Numbered from the stretch's first letter, positions 6,494 through 15,814 are shown. The stretch: DNA of 64,000 nt from Nocardioides marmotae (GCF_013177455.1 NZ_CP053660.1:806001-870000), one strand, 5' to 3'. Translations and numbers: made by a program. The notes: generated from the sequence alone by a model not told the origin.

Positions 6494-9376
6494 ATGACGA
6501 ACATCAACAAGGCGAGGTCCGCCCGGCGCTGGACGGCGCGTCGCGCGATCCCGTCCCTCGCCGCGGCCGCCCTGGCCGCCGGCACGCTGGCGACGGTCTC
6601 CCCGGCGGCGGCATACAACTACGTCCCCGCCGGCGAGGGCGACCGCTGGGGCGTGCACGACGCCGCCAACCCGGGCCTCGACACCGGCAGCGTCCGCGAC
6701 ACCACCGGCAACGCGCTCCAGGGGTACGGCGGCCTGCGCGTGGAGGTCGAGGGCGGGAAGAGCCGCCTCAACGGCATCCTGCTGCGCGGCTTCGGCCTGA
6801 CCTACGACGGCCGCGAGACGTTCACCTCGACCCGCGGCGTCGACGTCGACGGCGTCGTGGTCCGCCGCGAGCTGGTCGTCCCCGCGGGCCAGTCCTACGG
6901 CCGGTTCTTCGACACCTTCACCAACACCACCCGCAAGCCGGTGACCGTGCGGGTCGCCTTCGGCGGCCAGGTCGGCTACGCCACCGGCGAGAACCAGAGC
7001 GAGCTCAGCGCCACCGGCGACGGCGACGACGCGATCACCGCCGCCGACGGCTGGGCCTCCTGGCACACCCCGACCACCGCGGCCGGCGGCCCCAGCCAGA
7101 ACGGCCCGTCGGCCACCGTCTTCGGCACCCCCGGCGAGGCCGACGCGCTGGAGAAGGTCGGCACCTTCCTGCTCGACCCCTTCGACAACCCGCTCCCGGC
7201 CGACGGCGACGCGGCCAACCACCCCGGCTTCGTCACCACGCTCACGATCGAGCCGGGCGACACCGAGTCGCTGCTGCGGTACGTCGTCACCGGGATGCCC
7301 GAGGGCCGCGCCGTCGGCGGCTCGACCCGCCCGGCGGGCAGCGAGGTCGCGAAGGTCGAGAGCCTCGCCGCCACCCTCGCGGGCCTGCCCGCCGTCGAGG
7401 GGCTGACCCTCTCCGAGCTGTGCTCGGTGGAGAACTTCGACCCCGCCGCCCTCGGCCTGGCCGGCGCGGACTGCGCGAAGGCGCCGCAGGTGCCCTTCGC
7501 GGGCAGCGCCGCCGGGTCGGTGAGCGCGAAGACCGCCGCGACCACCTCGTCGTACGACGTGGTCGGCAAGACCCTCACCGAGCTCGCCGCGGACCTGAAG
7601 GCCGGGCGGACGACCTCCCAGCAGATCGTGCGCGCCTACCTCGACCGGATCGCGGCCTACGACCAGGGCCCCTTCGGCCTGCACTCGGTCATCACCGTCG
7701 CCCCCGACGCGATGGCGCAGGCCCGCGCGGCCGACAAGGCCCGCAAGGCCGGCGACAAGCGCCCGCTGCTCGGCATCCCGGTGCTGGCCAAGGACATCAT
7801 CGACACCAAGGACATGCCGACCACCGGCGGCTCGCTGGTCTTCGACGGCTACCAGCCGAAGGAGGACGCCTTCCAGGTCGAGCTGATGCGCGAGGCCGGC
7901 GCGATCATCCTCGGCAAGGCCAACCTCGCGGAGTTCGCCAACGACGGGCACTACAGCCCCAACGCCTTCGGCGCGACCTGGAACGCCTTCGACCCCTCCC
8001 GCAGCCCGATCGGCTCCAGCGGCGGGTCGGCCGTCGCGGTGGCCTCGAGCTTCGCGGCAGCCGCCTGGGGCACCCAGACCGGCGACTCGCTGTGGGGCCC
8101 GGCCGGCGCGGCCAGCCTCTACTCCCTGCGCGGCACCGACGGCATGCAGTCCAGCGCGGGCACCATGCCGCTCACGCTCATCCAGGACTACGTCGGCTGG
8201 ATCGGCCAGTCGATCGAGGACCTCGCGACGCTGCTCGACGTCACGGCCGTCGACAACCCCGACGACGTGCTCGACGACGTCGCCAACGGTCACCGCCCGA
8301 CCGACTGGAGCGCCACGCTCAAGCCCGGGGCGCTGAAGGGCAAGGTCATCGGCGTGCCGGAGACGGCCTTCGACGACCCGTTCGGCACCAGCGAGGTCAG
8401 CGACGCGCTGAAGGCGCAGTTCGCCAACTTCGAGAAGGCCGGCGCCACGATCAAGGTCGTCCCGGACTTCACGGACGTCCCGACCCGCGGCGACTACGGC
8501 GACACCGGCTACGAGGGCTGGGCGCAGTGGATCGACGCGCACCCCGACAACCCCTACACGCTGCCCGAGCAGATCACCCACAACGAGCTGCGGGTGCCCT
8601 ACCAGCGCCGGGCGGGGGAGTACACCGGCACCGGCCGGATGACCGAGCAGCAGCAGCGTGACTTCGAGGCCTACCGGGCGACGTACCGCGAGAACATCGC
8701 CGCCTGGATGGACGAGCACGGCGCCGACGCGATCCTCTACCCGGCCGAGCTGAGCGAGATCCACCTCAACGACTCGATCAACCCCAGCTTCGGCCGCAAG
8801 GACCCGCAGTCCTCCGCCGCGGGCGTGCCGACGGTCATCTTCCCGGCCGGCACGACCGAGAACGGCAACCCCGTCGGCTTCCAGCTCCAGGGCAAGGCGT
8901 TCCAGGACGCCGAGCTGATGGGCTTCGCCTACGCCTTCGACAAGGTCGCCCAGGGCCGGGTGCTGCCCGCCTGGACCCCGCCGCTGCGGTACGACGCCGA
9001 CGCGGTGCCGCCGCCGGTCGTCGACGTCGACCCGCTGCCCGAGCCGCAGCCCACGAAGCTGCGCCTCACGGTGCTCGACCGCTCGGTCAAGGCGACGCTG
9101 CCCCGGCGCGGCAAGGCCCGGGTCACGCTGGCCGTCGGTTGCGCCAGCGTCGGCGCCGCCTGCACCGGCACCGTCAAGGTGACCCTCGGTGGGAAGCGGA
9201 TCGCCACCTCGAAGGTGCGCGTCGCCGCGGGCGGCCAGCGGACGATCACCATCGCCCTGCCGGCCAAGGCCACCACGAAGGTCCGCAAGGGGAAGAAGGT
9301 GACCCTCAAGGTCGCCTTCACCGGCACCGGCCGGACCGTCAGCAGCACGCCGGTGAAGGTCACCGTGCGCCGCTGA
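6494..9376 (+). CDS. secreted amidase-signature hydrolase with extra N- and C-terminal domains
   Basis: A 960-residue exported protein. Residues 1-40 form a signal peptide (Arg-rich start, hydrophobic core, cut near SPAAA-YN). Residues about 40-340 are a beta-rich domain I do not recognise. Residues about 350-830 are an amidase-signature (AS) domain: Lys433 in GIPVLAKD, Ser508 in the GSSGGSA loop, and Ser532 in GTQTGDSLWG are placed like the Lys-cisSer-Ser triad. The nucleophile loop is unusual because family members normally read TGGS-hydrophobic-R. Residues about 870-960 form a Lys-rich Ig-like domain. GAGGAG-type ribosome binding site, then ATG 6494. A strong hairpin follows the gene. Likely hydrolyses an extracellular amide; the substrate is unknown. 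Confidence 0.85.
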   Translation: MTNINKARSARRWTARRAIPSLAAAALAAGTLATVSPAAAYNYVPAGEGDRWGVHDAANPGLDTGSVRDTTGNALQGYGGLRVEVEGGKSRLNGILLRGFGLTYDGRETFTSTRGVDVDGVVVRRELVVPAGQSYGRFFDTFTNTTRKPVTVRVAFGGQVGYATGENQSELSATGDGDDAITAADGWASWHTPTTAAGGPSQNGPSATVFGTPGEADALEKVGTFLLDPFDNPLPADGDAANHPGFVTTLTIEPGDTESLLRYVVTGMPEGRAVGGSTRPAGSEVAKVESLAATLAGLPAVEGLTLSELCSVENFDPAALGLAGADCAKAPQVPFAGSAAGSVSAKTAATTSSYDVVGKTLTELAADLKAGRTTSQQIVRAYLDRIAAYDQGPFGLHSVITVAPDAMAQARAADKARKAGDKRPLLGIPVLAKDIIDTKDMPTTGGSLVFDGYQPKEDAFQVELMREAGAIILGKANLAEFANDGHYSPNAFGATWNAFDPSRSPIGSSGGSAVAVASSFAAAAWGTQTGDSLWGPAGAASLYSLRGTDGMQSSAGTMPLTLIQDYVGWIGQSIEDLATLLDVTAVDNPDDVLDDVANGHRPTDWSATLKPGALKGKVIGVPETAFDDPFGTSEVSDALKAQFANFEKAGATIKVVPDFTDVPTRGDYGDTGYEGWAQWIDAHPDNPYTLPEQITHNELRVPYQRRAGEYTGTGRMTEQQQRDFEAYRATYRENIAAWMDEHGADAILYPAELSEIHLNDSINPSFGRKDPQSSAAGVPTVIFPAGTTENGNPVGFQLQGKAFQDAELMGFAYAFDKVAQGRVLPAWTPPLRYDADAVPPPVVDVDPLPEPQPTKLRLTVLDRSVKATLPRRGKARVTLAVGCASVGAACTGTVKVTLGGKRIATSKVRVAAGGQRTITIALPAKATTKVRKGKKVTLKVAFTGTGRTVSSTPVKVTVRR

Positions 9377-9413
9377 CCTGACCCACTCCCGGCACGGCTC
9401 CACCGGCACCAGG

Positions 9414-9445
9414 ACGGCGCCGCCCTCGACCGAGGGCGGCGCCGT
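9414..9445. terminator. strong hairpin between convergent genes
   Basis: A 15-bp perfect inverted repeat (ACGGCGCCGCCCTCG and its complement) with almost no loop lies 38 bp after the amidase stop and 25 bp from the end of the opposite-strand gene at 9470. It can act on both strands. No clear U-tract follows. Confidence 0.7.
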
Positions 9446-9469
9446 TCGCCGTTCCCGGGCGGGCGGGGC

Positions 9470-10123
9470 TCAGCCGGCGCGGACGTCCTCGACGACCGCC
9501 TCGCTGCGCGCCGCTCGCACGCAGGCGGCGACCAGGCGGGGGAGGGCGGTCGGGGCCGGGTCGACGCGAGCCGCGAGCGCGGCGAGGGCGGCCGGCGCGG
9601 TCGGCAGCCCGAGCCGGGCTGCGCCCCGGGCGGCCAGACCGTCGACGTACGGCGCGACCTCGGGGCGGACGCCCTGCACCTCGCGGACGTAGATCGCCGC
9701 GCCGGCGGGCCCGATGCCGGTGAACCGCTGCAGCGCCGCCTCCAGGGCGGGTACGTCGGCGCAGGCCTCGTGCATCCGGCGCAGGTCGCCGCCGTGCTCG
9801 TCGAGCACCACGCGGGCGAGCTCGGCCAGCTGGTTCGCGGTGCGCTCGTCGTAGCGGCGGTAGCCGCCGCGGCCGAGCGCCACGACGATCCGGCCGCGCG
9901 ACAGGCCGCGGGTGGCCTCCGGCGTGGTGCAGCCGGCGGCGAGGAGCTCGCGGGTGGCCGCGACGGCGGTGGCGGAGCGGATCCGCGCCGAGAGCAGCAG
10001 GGTCAGCACGAGCAGCTGCCACAGCGGAGCCGGCTCGTCGGCGAGCGGGATCCCGGCCTCCTCGGCGTACGTCGTGCCGTGCCGCTCGAGCAGCCGGGCG
10101 ACCAGGTCCCGCTCGGAGGTCAC
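9470..10123 (-). CDS. HhH-GPD family DNA glycosylase-like protein
   Basis: 217 residues. The layout follows endonuclease III: QLLVLTLLLSARIRSATAV (helix bundle contacting DNA), then LQRFTGIGPAGAAIYVREVQG as the helix-hairpin-helix, and PYVD holding the Asp expected to be catalytic. The Lys that bifunctional members carry in the hairpin (GxGxKTA) is Ala here, so a monofunctional glycosylase, or one without lyase activity, is expected. The C-terminal four-Cys iron-sulfur loop is missing. GTG start at 10123. It follows the membrane protein gene at 10163-11014 by 39 bp on the same strand and may be co-transcribed with it. Confidence 0.7.
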   Translation of the reverse strand: MTSERDLVARLLERHGTTYAEEAGIPLADEPAPLWQLLVLTLLLSARIRSATAVAATRELLAAGCTTPEATRGLSRGRIVVALGRGGYRRYDERTANQLAELARVVLDEHGGDLRRMHEACADVPALEAALQRFTGIGPAGAAIYVREVQGVRPEVAPYVDGLAARGAARLGLPTAPAALAALAARVDPAPTALPRLVAACVRAARSEAVVEDVRAG

Positions 10124-10162
10124 AGGGCCACCGGGGTCACAGCGTCACCGGCGTCACCGGCG

Positions 10163-11014
10163 TCACGGGGTCGTCGTCGGGCTCGGCGCCGGGGCGCTCG
10201 GCTCGGCGGACGGCGTCGGCGCCTCGGGGGTCGGCTCGGGCGAGGGCGACTGCTCCGGCTCCTCGTCCCGGGGGTCCATCTCGGGGGTCTCGGAGGAGGT
10301 GCCGCCCGACGGCCCGTCCGTCGGCTGGCCCGACGGCGTCGTGCCGTCGCTGGGCCGGGTGCCGTCGGAGGGCTCGCCCTGCTTCGGGCCGCGGTCCTTG
10401 TCGCCGTCCTCGTCGGACGACCCGCCCCCGGTGATCCGGGTGATCGAGGTGCCGCCGTCGGAGTCCGAGCCGCCGGTGTAGGAGGAGACCGGCTTGCCGG
10501 TGAGCGCCTCGAACGCGCTGATCACCACCATGACCAGCACGAAGAGGCCCGCGGCGACGAGCGCGATCCGCTTCCAGGGCAGCACGGCGAGCCGCTCGCG
10601 CCAGGTGGGGGCCGGGCCGGCGAGCTCGTCGCCGGGCGCGCCCTCGACGGAGGGGTCGAGCATGTCGGCGGCCTCGGCGAGGTGCTCCTCGGCCTGCGGC
10701 AGCCGTGAGGTGTCCCCGCGCCTGGCGGAGCGGCGTACCTCCGCCTGGGCGACGCCGACCTTGCCCAGCGCCTGCTCCTGGACCGCGGCGAGCCGTGCCT
10801 TCGACCGGGCCAGCCCCTGGCTGTAGACGGCGGTGCCGACCGTCGCCGCGATCGACCCCAGCGCGGCGCCGAGCAGGGTGCCGGCGGCGCCGAGGGTCGA
10901 GAGCAGGACGGCCGTCGTGATCGCGGCGAGCGCGCCGGCGATGGTCCTCAGCCAGTCGATGTCGAGCCCGGATCCGGACTTCTCGGTGTCTTCGGTGGTG
11001 TTCTCGTCAGCCAT
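10163..11014 (-). CDS. membrane protein with Ser/Pro/Thr-rich extracellular tail
   Basis: 283 residues. Residues 20-65 hold one or two hydrophobic segments (LRTIAGALAAITTAVLLSTL and TLLGAALGSIAATVG). A charged helical stretch follows (SKARLAAVQEQALGKV), then a clear membrane helix near 150-170 (IALVAAGLFVLVMVVISAF). The last about 100 residues are low complexity (Gly, Ser, Pro, Asp, Thr) and probably lie outside the cell. No family recognised. A TACCGT box eight bases before the ATG suggests a leaderless transcript. The stop codon lies in a 9-bp tandem repeat. Confidence 0.7.
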   Translation of the reverse strand: MADENTTEDTEKSGSGLDIDWLRTIAGALAAITTAVLLSTLGAAGTLLGAALGSIAATVGTAVYSQGLARSKARLAAVQEQALGKVGVAQAEVRRSARRGDTSRLPQAEEHLAEAADMLDPSVEGAPGDELAGPAPTWRERLAVLPWKRIALVAAGLFVLVMVVISAFEALTGKPVSSYTGGSDSDGGTSITRITGGGSSDEDGDKDRGPKQGEPSDGTRPSDGTTPSGQPTDGPSGGTSSETPEMDPRDEEPEQSPSPEPTPEAPTPSAEPSAPAPSPTTTP

Positions 11015-11022
11015 CGCACTCG

Positions 11023-11028
11023 ACGGTA
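11023..11028 (-). promoter_or_regulatory. probable -10 box, leaderless promoter of 10163-11014
   Basis: TACCGT on the minus strand, eight bases before ATG 11014. It fits the TANNNT -10 of actinobacteria placed so that transcription would start at the start codon. No ribosome binding site is visible. Confidence 0.45.
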
Positions 11029-11169
11029 CCGATCTCTCGGCGCCGACCCCCCGGTCCCGCCGGGTGAGTGACGTCACGGCTCTGTGGGCTAGGTGAGAGG
11101 CGTCTTGGGTGTGACCGTGATATGGCCGACCGGTGGTCTAGCCCGGTCCGGCGGCATCACGATCCTGGA

Positions 11170-11346
11170 CCGCGCCGAAGCCCGTCACGTCGCCAGGAAC
11201 CATCACACAGGAAGCAGAGACGGGCGCGGGAGACCCGAGCAGGACGCCCACCACCGCCGCGGCGGGGAGGGGCTTGGGGTGAAGCCGAGCAGCGCTCGGC
11301 CGGGCACGGCGCCCGAATCCGACAGGACCACTTCCGCAGGCGATCG
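11170..11346 (+). ncRNA. c-di-AMP riboswitch (ydaO/yuaA type)
   Basis: The about 260-base untranslated leader of the NlpC/P60 gene carries the hallmarks of the ydaO/yuaA class in the right order: GCGGGAGACCCG (11230-11241), GGGGTGAAGCCGAG (11276-11289), and the conserved 3' block CCCGAATCCGACAG followed by GCAGGCG (11309-11346). Riboswitches of this class bind cyclic di-AMP and usually turn expression off; in actinobacteria they often precede cell-wall hydrolase genes, as here. The 5' boundary is approximate. Only 14 bases separate the 3' end from the start codon, so control of translation initiation or of a nearby terminator is possible. Confidence 0.85.
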
Positions 11347-11360
11347 CCGAGGAACGACCC

Positions 11361-11924
11361 GTGAACCACGCTTTCACCGGTGCGCTGCTGCGCACCCGCC
11401 CGCTGTTCATCGCCCTGACCGCCGCGCTGGTGCTGAGCCTGGGTGCCGGCTTCAGCCCGGCCGGCCCCGCCGCGAACGCCGCCCCGGCCAACGCGCCCAC
11501 CAACGCCTCGAACACCGAGGGCGCGAAGATCGAGGGCCGCACCCTCGCGCGCAAGCGCAAGCACCGCGTCAGCCGCGGCGAGCGCGTCCTGCGTGTCGTC
11601 CGCCGCCAGAACGGCGACCCGTACGCCTGGGGCGCCGCCGGCCCGCACCGCTTCGACTGCTCCGGCCTGACCCAGTTCGCCTACCGCGTCGCGCTCGGCA
11701 AGCGGCTCCCGCACTCCTCGCGCGCGCAGGTCGGCCACACCAAGCGGGTCAGCCGCAAGGGCGCCCGCCCCGGCGACCTGGTGTTCTTCCACAACCGCGG
11801 TGGCGTCTACCACGTCGCGGTGTACGCCGGCGGGAACCGCATCTGGCACGCCCCCGGCACCGGCAAGCGCGTCACCCGCGCCACGATCTGGACCCGCAGC
11901 CACTTCTACGGCCGGGTCCGCTGA
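11361..11924 (+). CDS. secreted NlpC/P60 peptidoglycan endopeptidase
   Basis: 187 residues with a signal peptide (cut after about residue 40, ANAAPAN). The mature protein has a basic linker (LARKRKHRVSRGE) and an NlpC/P60 domain from about residue 72. FDCSGLTQ holds the nucleophilic Cys, YHVAVYAG the catalytic His, and IWHAP the third polar residue. Such enzymes cut D-Glu to meso-DAP bonds in cell wall peptides. The GTG start follows GAGGAA by six bases. A c-di-AMP riboswitch lies directly upstream, which ties wall remodelling to the second messenger that reports turgor or potassium status. Confidence 0.9.
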   Translation: MNHAFTGALLRTRPLFIALTAALVLSLGAGFSPAGPAANAAPANAPTNASNTEGAKIEGRTLARKRKHRVSRGERVLRVVRRQNGDPYAWGAAGPHRFDCSGLTQFAYRVALGKRLPHSSRAQVGHTKRVSRKGARPGDLVFFHNRGGVYHVAVYAGGNRIWHAPGTGKRVTRATIWTRSHFYGRVR

Positions 11925-11926
11925 TC

Positions 11927-11974
11927 TGGTCCTGGCTCTGGTCCCGGCTCTGGTCCTGGCTCTGGTCCCGGTCC
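11927..11974 (+). repeat. 12-bp tandem repeat after the NlpC/P60 gene
   Basis: Four head-to-tail copies of TGGTCC(T/C)GGCTC begin three bases after the stop codon. The copies alternate between T and C at position 7, which hints that a 24-bp unit was duplicated. Confidence 0.85.
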
Positions 11975-12040
11975 TGATCGGTCGGTGGTCGATGCAACGC
12001 CGGCCGCCGCTCGCGACAGGTAGCGATCGCACCACCTGCC

Positions 12041-12085
12041 GGAACGCCCTCCGGCCAGGTCCCCTGTGGGGCCGGACGGCGTTCC
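12041..12085. other. large imperfect hairpin
   Basis: GGAACGCC-C-TCCGGCC (12041-12056) pairs with GGCCGGA-C-GGCGTTCC (12070-12085) across a 13-base loop, with one C:C mismatch. It sits in the 424-bp gene-free stretch between the NlpC gene and the helicase, just before a second hairpin. Role unknown; it could be part of a tandem terminator. Confidence 0.6.
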
Positions 12086-12096
12086 TCACGGAGCTC

Positions 12097-12137
12097 GTCG
12101 GCCCGCCCTCGTTCCCCCCATCGGAGGGCGGGCCGAC
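12097..12137. terminator. 14-bp-stem hairpin, probable terminator
   Basis: GTCGGCCCGCCCTC and its exact complement flank a 13-base loop rich in C. It is about 170 bp after the NlpC stop and 211 bp before the helicase start. The rest of the interval 12138-12348 shows nothing else I can support. Confidence 0.6.
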
Positions 12138-12348
12138 AGCAGCTCCTCGCCGGTCGGGTCAGGCAGCCGCTGAGCAGCACCCCGGGAACAACCGGCCCGC
12201 CAGGGCGTTGTGCGTGGGTACGCCGACATCCGGCCGCCGTCGTCTCCCGCGGCTGTCCACAGGGACGGGTCGCCGATCCGGTGGTTGTCGGCGCCGCGCG
12301 GCATGATCGTCGCGCACGAAGCCGATCACGACGCCAACAGGAGGGGCC

Positions 12349-15300
12349 GTGTCCCAGACGCCACTGCCGGACCTGGACGAGGCGTCGGTCCTGCGCTCCT
12401 ACGACCGCGGGACGGTCGAGCGGGCCCGGGCCTACGCGGCCGAGGACCGCGTCGACGACATCGTGCTGCGCACCGCCGACCCCGAGGAGGTCGTGCTCAC
12501 CGCGAGCGTGGCCGGCACGGCGCAGCGCCCCTACGAGGTCGAGCTGGCCGCGGTCCGGATGGCCGGCCGGTGGGAGCTCTACAGCGACTGCACCTGCCCC
12601 GTCGGGGTGGGATGCAAGCACGGCGCCGCGCTGGCGCTGGTCCTCAGCCGGCACCAGGAGACCGCGGCGACGCCCGAGGCGCCGCTGTGGACCGCGCGGC
12701 TGGAGCGCGTCCTCGACGACCTCGACGCCGGCCCCACCGGCGGGCGGGCCCAGCGGCTCGCGCTCGAGGTGTCCCTCGACCGTCCGGGCGCCGCGGACGA
12801 CGCCGCCCGGGACGCCGGTCACCGGCGGGCGCCCTCCTGGCAGGTCCAGGCGAGCCGTCCCTCGCTGCGGCTGCGTCCGCTCGCGGCCGGCGCCCGCGGC
12901 ACCTGGATCCGCCGCGGCGTCGGGTGGGGCGACCTGACCAAGGTGTCCTACTCCCGGACCTACGAGCCCGAGCAGCTCGCCCCGCTGCTGGAGCTGTCCG
13001 GGGCCCGCCGGTCGCCCACCTACTACAGCTCCGGGGACTCGCCCCTCGACGACTTCGGGCCGGGCCTGTGGGCCATGCTCGAGCGGGCCCGCGCGGCGGG
13101 CGTCCAGCTCGTCGGCGGCGCCGGCGTGCGCTCGGTGACGCTGCTGGACCGGCCGCTGTCCCTGACCGCGGAGCTGCGCTCCGACGGCGGTTCCGAGGGC
13201 GGTCCCGACGGCGCTCCCGACAACGCTCCCGACAGCCCTGCCCGGCTGACCGTCGGCGTCTGGCACGACCAGCGCTGGTGGAGCGGCGAGGAGCTGCTCA
13301 TCGTCGGTCAGCGCGGGCACGGCATCGGCCTGCTCGACCCGGTCACCGAGGACCTCGTGCTCGCCCAGCTCGACCGGCTCGTGCCCGAGCCGGTGCGGCG
13401 GCTCGTCGAGACCCCCGACCCGCTGCTCATCCCGCCGGACCAGGCCGACCTCTTCCTCACGACCCACCTCCCGCGGCTGCGGCGCCACCTGCCGGTCTCC
13501 TCGACCGACGGCTCCGTCGCGGTGCCGGAGGAGCAGCCGCCGGCCCTCGTGCTCACCATCGCCTGGAAGGGCCCCGGCGCCGCCGAGATCGGCTGGGGCT
13601 GGCGCTACCGCACCGGCGAGCACGAGGTGCGTACCGAGCTCGACCCGGCCGCGGCGTCGCCCGCCGGCGTACGCCGCCACGACCGCGAGCGCGCCCACCT
13701 GGCCCGCCTCGACCTCGGCCCCACCGGCGACGAGCTGCTCCGCGGCGAGGACGGTGCGCTCGCCGGGCGGCGCGTGCTGCGCGGCGACCGCCTGCTCACC
13801 CTGGTCGGGGAGGTCCTTCCGGCGCTGCGCGAGGACCCGCTCGTCGAGGTCGAGGACGTCGGCGTCCAGCCCGACCACCGGGCTGCCGAGGGCGAGCCGG
13901 AGATCCGCTTCGAGCTCGACGAGGGCGCCGCCGAGGGCCGCGTGGACTGGCTCAACCTCCGCGTGGTCATCGACGTCGACGGCGAGCAGGTCGCCCTCTC
14001 GGCCCTGATCGAGGCGCTCACCGAGGCCGCCCGTCACGGCGAGGAGCGCGTCTTCCTGCCCAGCGGTCGCCATCTTCCGGCCGCCCACCCCGCCCTGGCC
14101 CGGCTCGCGGACGCCGTCCGCGCCGCCGAGGAGCTCGTCGAGCGCACCGACGACGACCGGATCGGCGTCGGCGCGGGCGACCTCGGCCTGTGGGGCGAGC
14201 TCGCCGAGATCGGCGTGGTCGACCACCAGGCCCGGCAGTGGGTCGAGGCGGCCCAGGCCCTGCGCGGGCTCACCACGCTGCCCAAGGTCGACCCGCCCGG
14301 GATGGCGAGCACACTGCGGGAGTACCAGCTCGACGGGTTCCGCTGGCTGGCCTTCCTCCACGACTCCGGCCTCGGCGGGATCCTCGCCGACGACATGGGC
14401 CTGGGCAAGACGCTCCAGACCCTCGCGCTGATCAGCCACGCGCGCAGCCGCGGCTCCGAGCCGTTCCTCGTCGTCGCGCCGACCAGCGTGGTGCCGGGCT
14501 GGGTGCGCGAGGCCGCCGCCCACGCGCCGGGGCTCGACGTCCGGGCGGTCACCGCCGGGCGCCGTCGCCGCGGGGAGGAGCTCAAGGAGGTCGTCGCCGG
14601 CGCGGACGTCGTGGTGACGACGTACACGCTGCTGCGCCTCGAGGCCGACGACTACGCCGCGATGCCGTGGGGCGGGCTGGTGCTCGACGAGGCCCAGCAG
14701 GTCAAGAACCACCAGGGCAAGACCTACCAGGCGGTCCGGCTGATCGAGGCGCCGTTCCGGCTGGCGCTGACCGGCACGCCGTTCGAGAACCGGCTGATGG
14801 AGCTGTGGTCGCTGCTCTCGATCGTCGCGCCCGGCCTCTACCCGCACCCCAAGCGGTTCGGGGAGCTGGTCGCCGGCCCGGTCGAGAAGCACGGCGACGA
14901 GGCGGCGCTGCGCCGCTTCCGCACGCGGATCCGCCCGTTCCTCCTGCGGCGCACCAAGGAGCTGGTCGCGGCCGACCTCCCGCCCAAGCAGGAGCAGGTG
15001 CTCGACGTGGCGCTGGGCGCCAAGCACCGCAAGGTGTACGACGCGCACCTCCAGCGCGAGCGGCAGCACATCCTCGGCCTGATCGCCGAGGACTTCAACG
15101 CCAACCGGGTCGCGATCTTCCGCTCGCTCACCAAGCTGCGCCAGCTCAGCCTGGACCCGGCGCTGGTCGACCCCGAGCTGGACTCGGTCGGCTCGGCCAA
15201 GATCGACCTGCTCGTCGACCACCTGCGCGAGCTGGCCGAGGAAGGCCACCGGGCGCTGGTCTTCAGCCAGTTCACCAGCTTCCTCGCCCGGGTGCGCGCC

Positions 15301-15699
15301 CGCCTGGACGCCGAGGGGCTCTCGCACTCCTACCTCGACGGGCGCACCCGCGACCGGGAGGCGGTCATCGAGGGGTTCCGCGGTGGCGAGGACACCGCGT
15401 TCCTCATCAGCCTCAAGGCCGGCGGGGTCGGCCTGACGCTGACCGAGGCGACCTACGTCTTCGTCCTCGACCCGTGGTGGAACCCCGCCACCGAGGCGCA
15501 GGCCGTCGACCGCGCGCACCGGATCGGGCAGCACTCGCCGGTGACCGTCTACCGCCTGGTCGCGACCGACACCATCGAGGAGAAGGTCATGGAGCTCAAG
15601 GCCCGCAAGGCCGCGCTCTTCGCGCAGGTGGTCGACGGCGACGGCGCCATGTCCGGCGCGGTCACCGCCGCCGACGTCCGCGCGCTCTTCGACGACTGA
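12349..15699 (+). CDS. SWIM zinc finger SNF2-type helicase
   Basis: 1,116 residues. Residues about 55-105 carry a SWIM zinc finger (CTCPVGVGCKHGAALAL, C-x-C-x5-C-x-H). After a long middle region, the SNF2 ATPase begins near residue 650: FRWLAFLHDSGLGGILADDM, GLGKT (Walker A), VLDEAQQVKN (motif II), ALTGTPFENR (motif III) and a complete C-terminal helicase lobe with AHRIGQ. These proteins are DNA translocases of unclear role in bacteria. The GTG start is fixed by AGGAGGGG two bases upstream. No neighbouring gene obviously belongs with it. The C-terminal lobe ends intact at Asp-Asp. Confidence 0.92.
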   Translation: MSQTPLPDLDEASVLRSYDRGTVERARAYAAEDRVDDIVLRTADPEEVVLTASVAGTAQRPYEVELAAVRMAGRWELYSDCTCPVGVGCKHGAALALVLSRHQETAATPEAPLWTARLERVLDDLDAGPTGGRAQRLALEVSLDRPGAADDAARDAGHRRAPSWQVQASRPSLRLRPLAAGARGTWIRRGVGWGDLTKVSYSRTYEPEQLAPLLELSGARRSPTYYSSGDSPLDDFGPGLWAMLERARAAGVQLVGGAGVRSVTLLDRPLSLTAELRSDGGSEGGPDGAPDNAPDSPARLTVGVWHDQRWWSGEELLIVGQRGHGIGLLDPVTEDLVLAQLDRLVPEPVRRLVETPDPLLIPPDQADLFLTTHLPRLRRHLPVSSTDGSVAVPEEQPPALVLTIAWKGPGAAEIGWGWRYRTGEHEVRTELDPAAASPAGVRRHDRERAHLARLDLGPTGDELLRGEDGALAGRRVLRGDRLLTLVGEVLPALREDPLVEVEDVGVQPDHRAAEGEPEIRFELDEGAAEGRVDWLNLRVVIDVDGEQVALSALIEALTEAARHGEERVFLPSGRHLPAAHPALARLADAVRAAEELVERTDDDRIGVGAGDLGLWGELAEIGVVDHQARQWVEAAQALRGLTTLPKVDPPGMASTLREYQLDGFRWLAFLHDSGLGGILADDMGLGKTLQTLALISHARSRGSEPFLVVAPTSVVPGWVREAAAHAPGLDVRAVTAGRRRRGEELKEVVAGADVVVTTYTLLRLEADDYAAMPWGGLVLDEAQQVKNHQGKTYQAVRLIEAPFRLALTGTPFENRLMELWSLLSIVAPGLYPHPKRFGELVAGPVEKHGDEAALRRFRTRIRPFLLRRTKELVAADLPPKQEQVLDVALGAKHRKVYDAHLQRERQHILGLIAEDFNANRVAIFRSLTKLRQLSLDPALVDPELDSVGSAKIDLLVDHLRELAEEGHRALVFSQFTSFLARVRARLDAEGLSHSYLDGRTRDREAVIEGFRGGEDTAFLISLKAGGVGLTLTEATYVFVLDPWWNPATEAQAVDRAHRIGQHSPVTVYRLVATDTIEEKVMELKARKAALFAQVVDGDGAMSGAVTAADVRALFDD

Positions 15700-15752
15700 C
15701 CGGCCGCGGCCGAGGTTCGGTCCGCGGTCAGCTGGGTCCGCCGAGGTCCGCT

Positions 15753-15792
15753 CCGGTGGGCCGGTGGGCCGGTGGGCCGGTGGGCCGGTGGG
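15753..15792. repeat. 8-bp tandem repeat
   Basis: Five perfect copies of CCGGTGGG between the helicase and selB 3' ends. Confidence 0.85.
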
Positions 15793-15814
15793 GCCGCTGG
15801 GACCGCCGCCGGGG

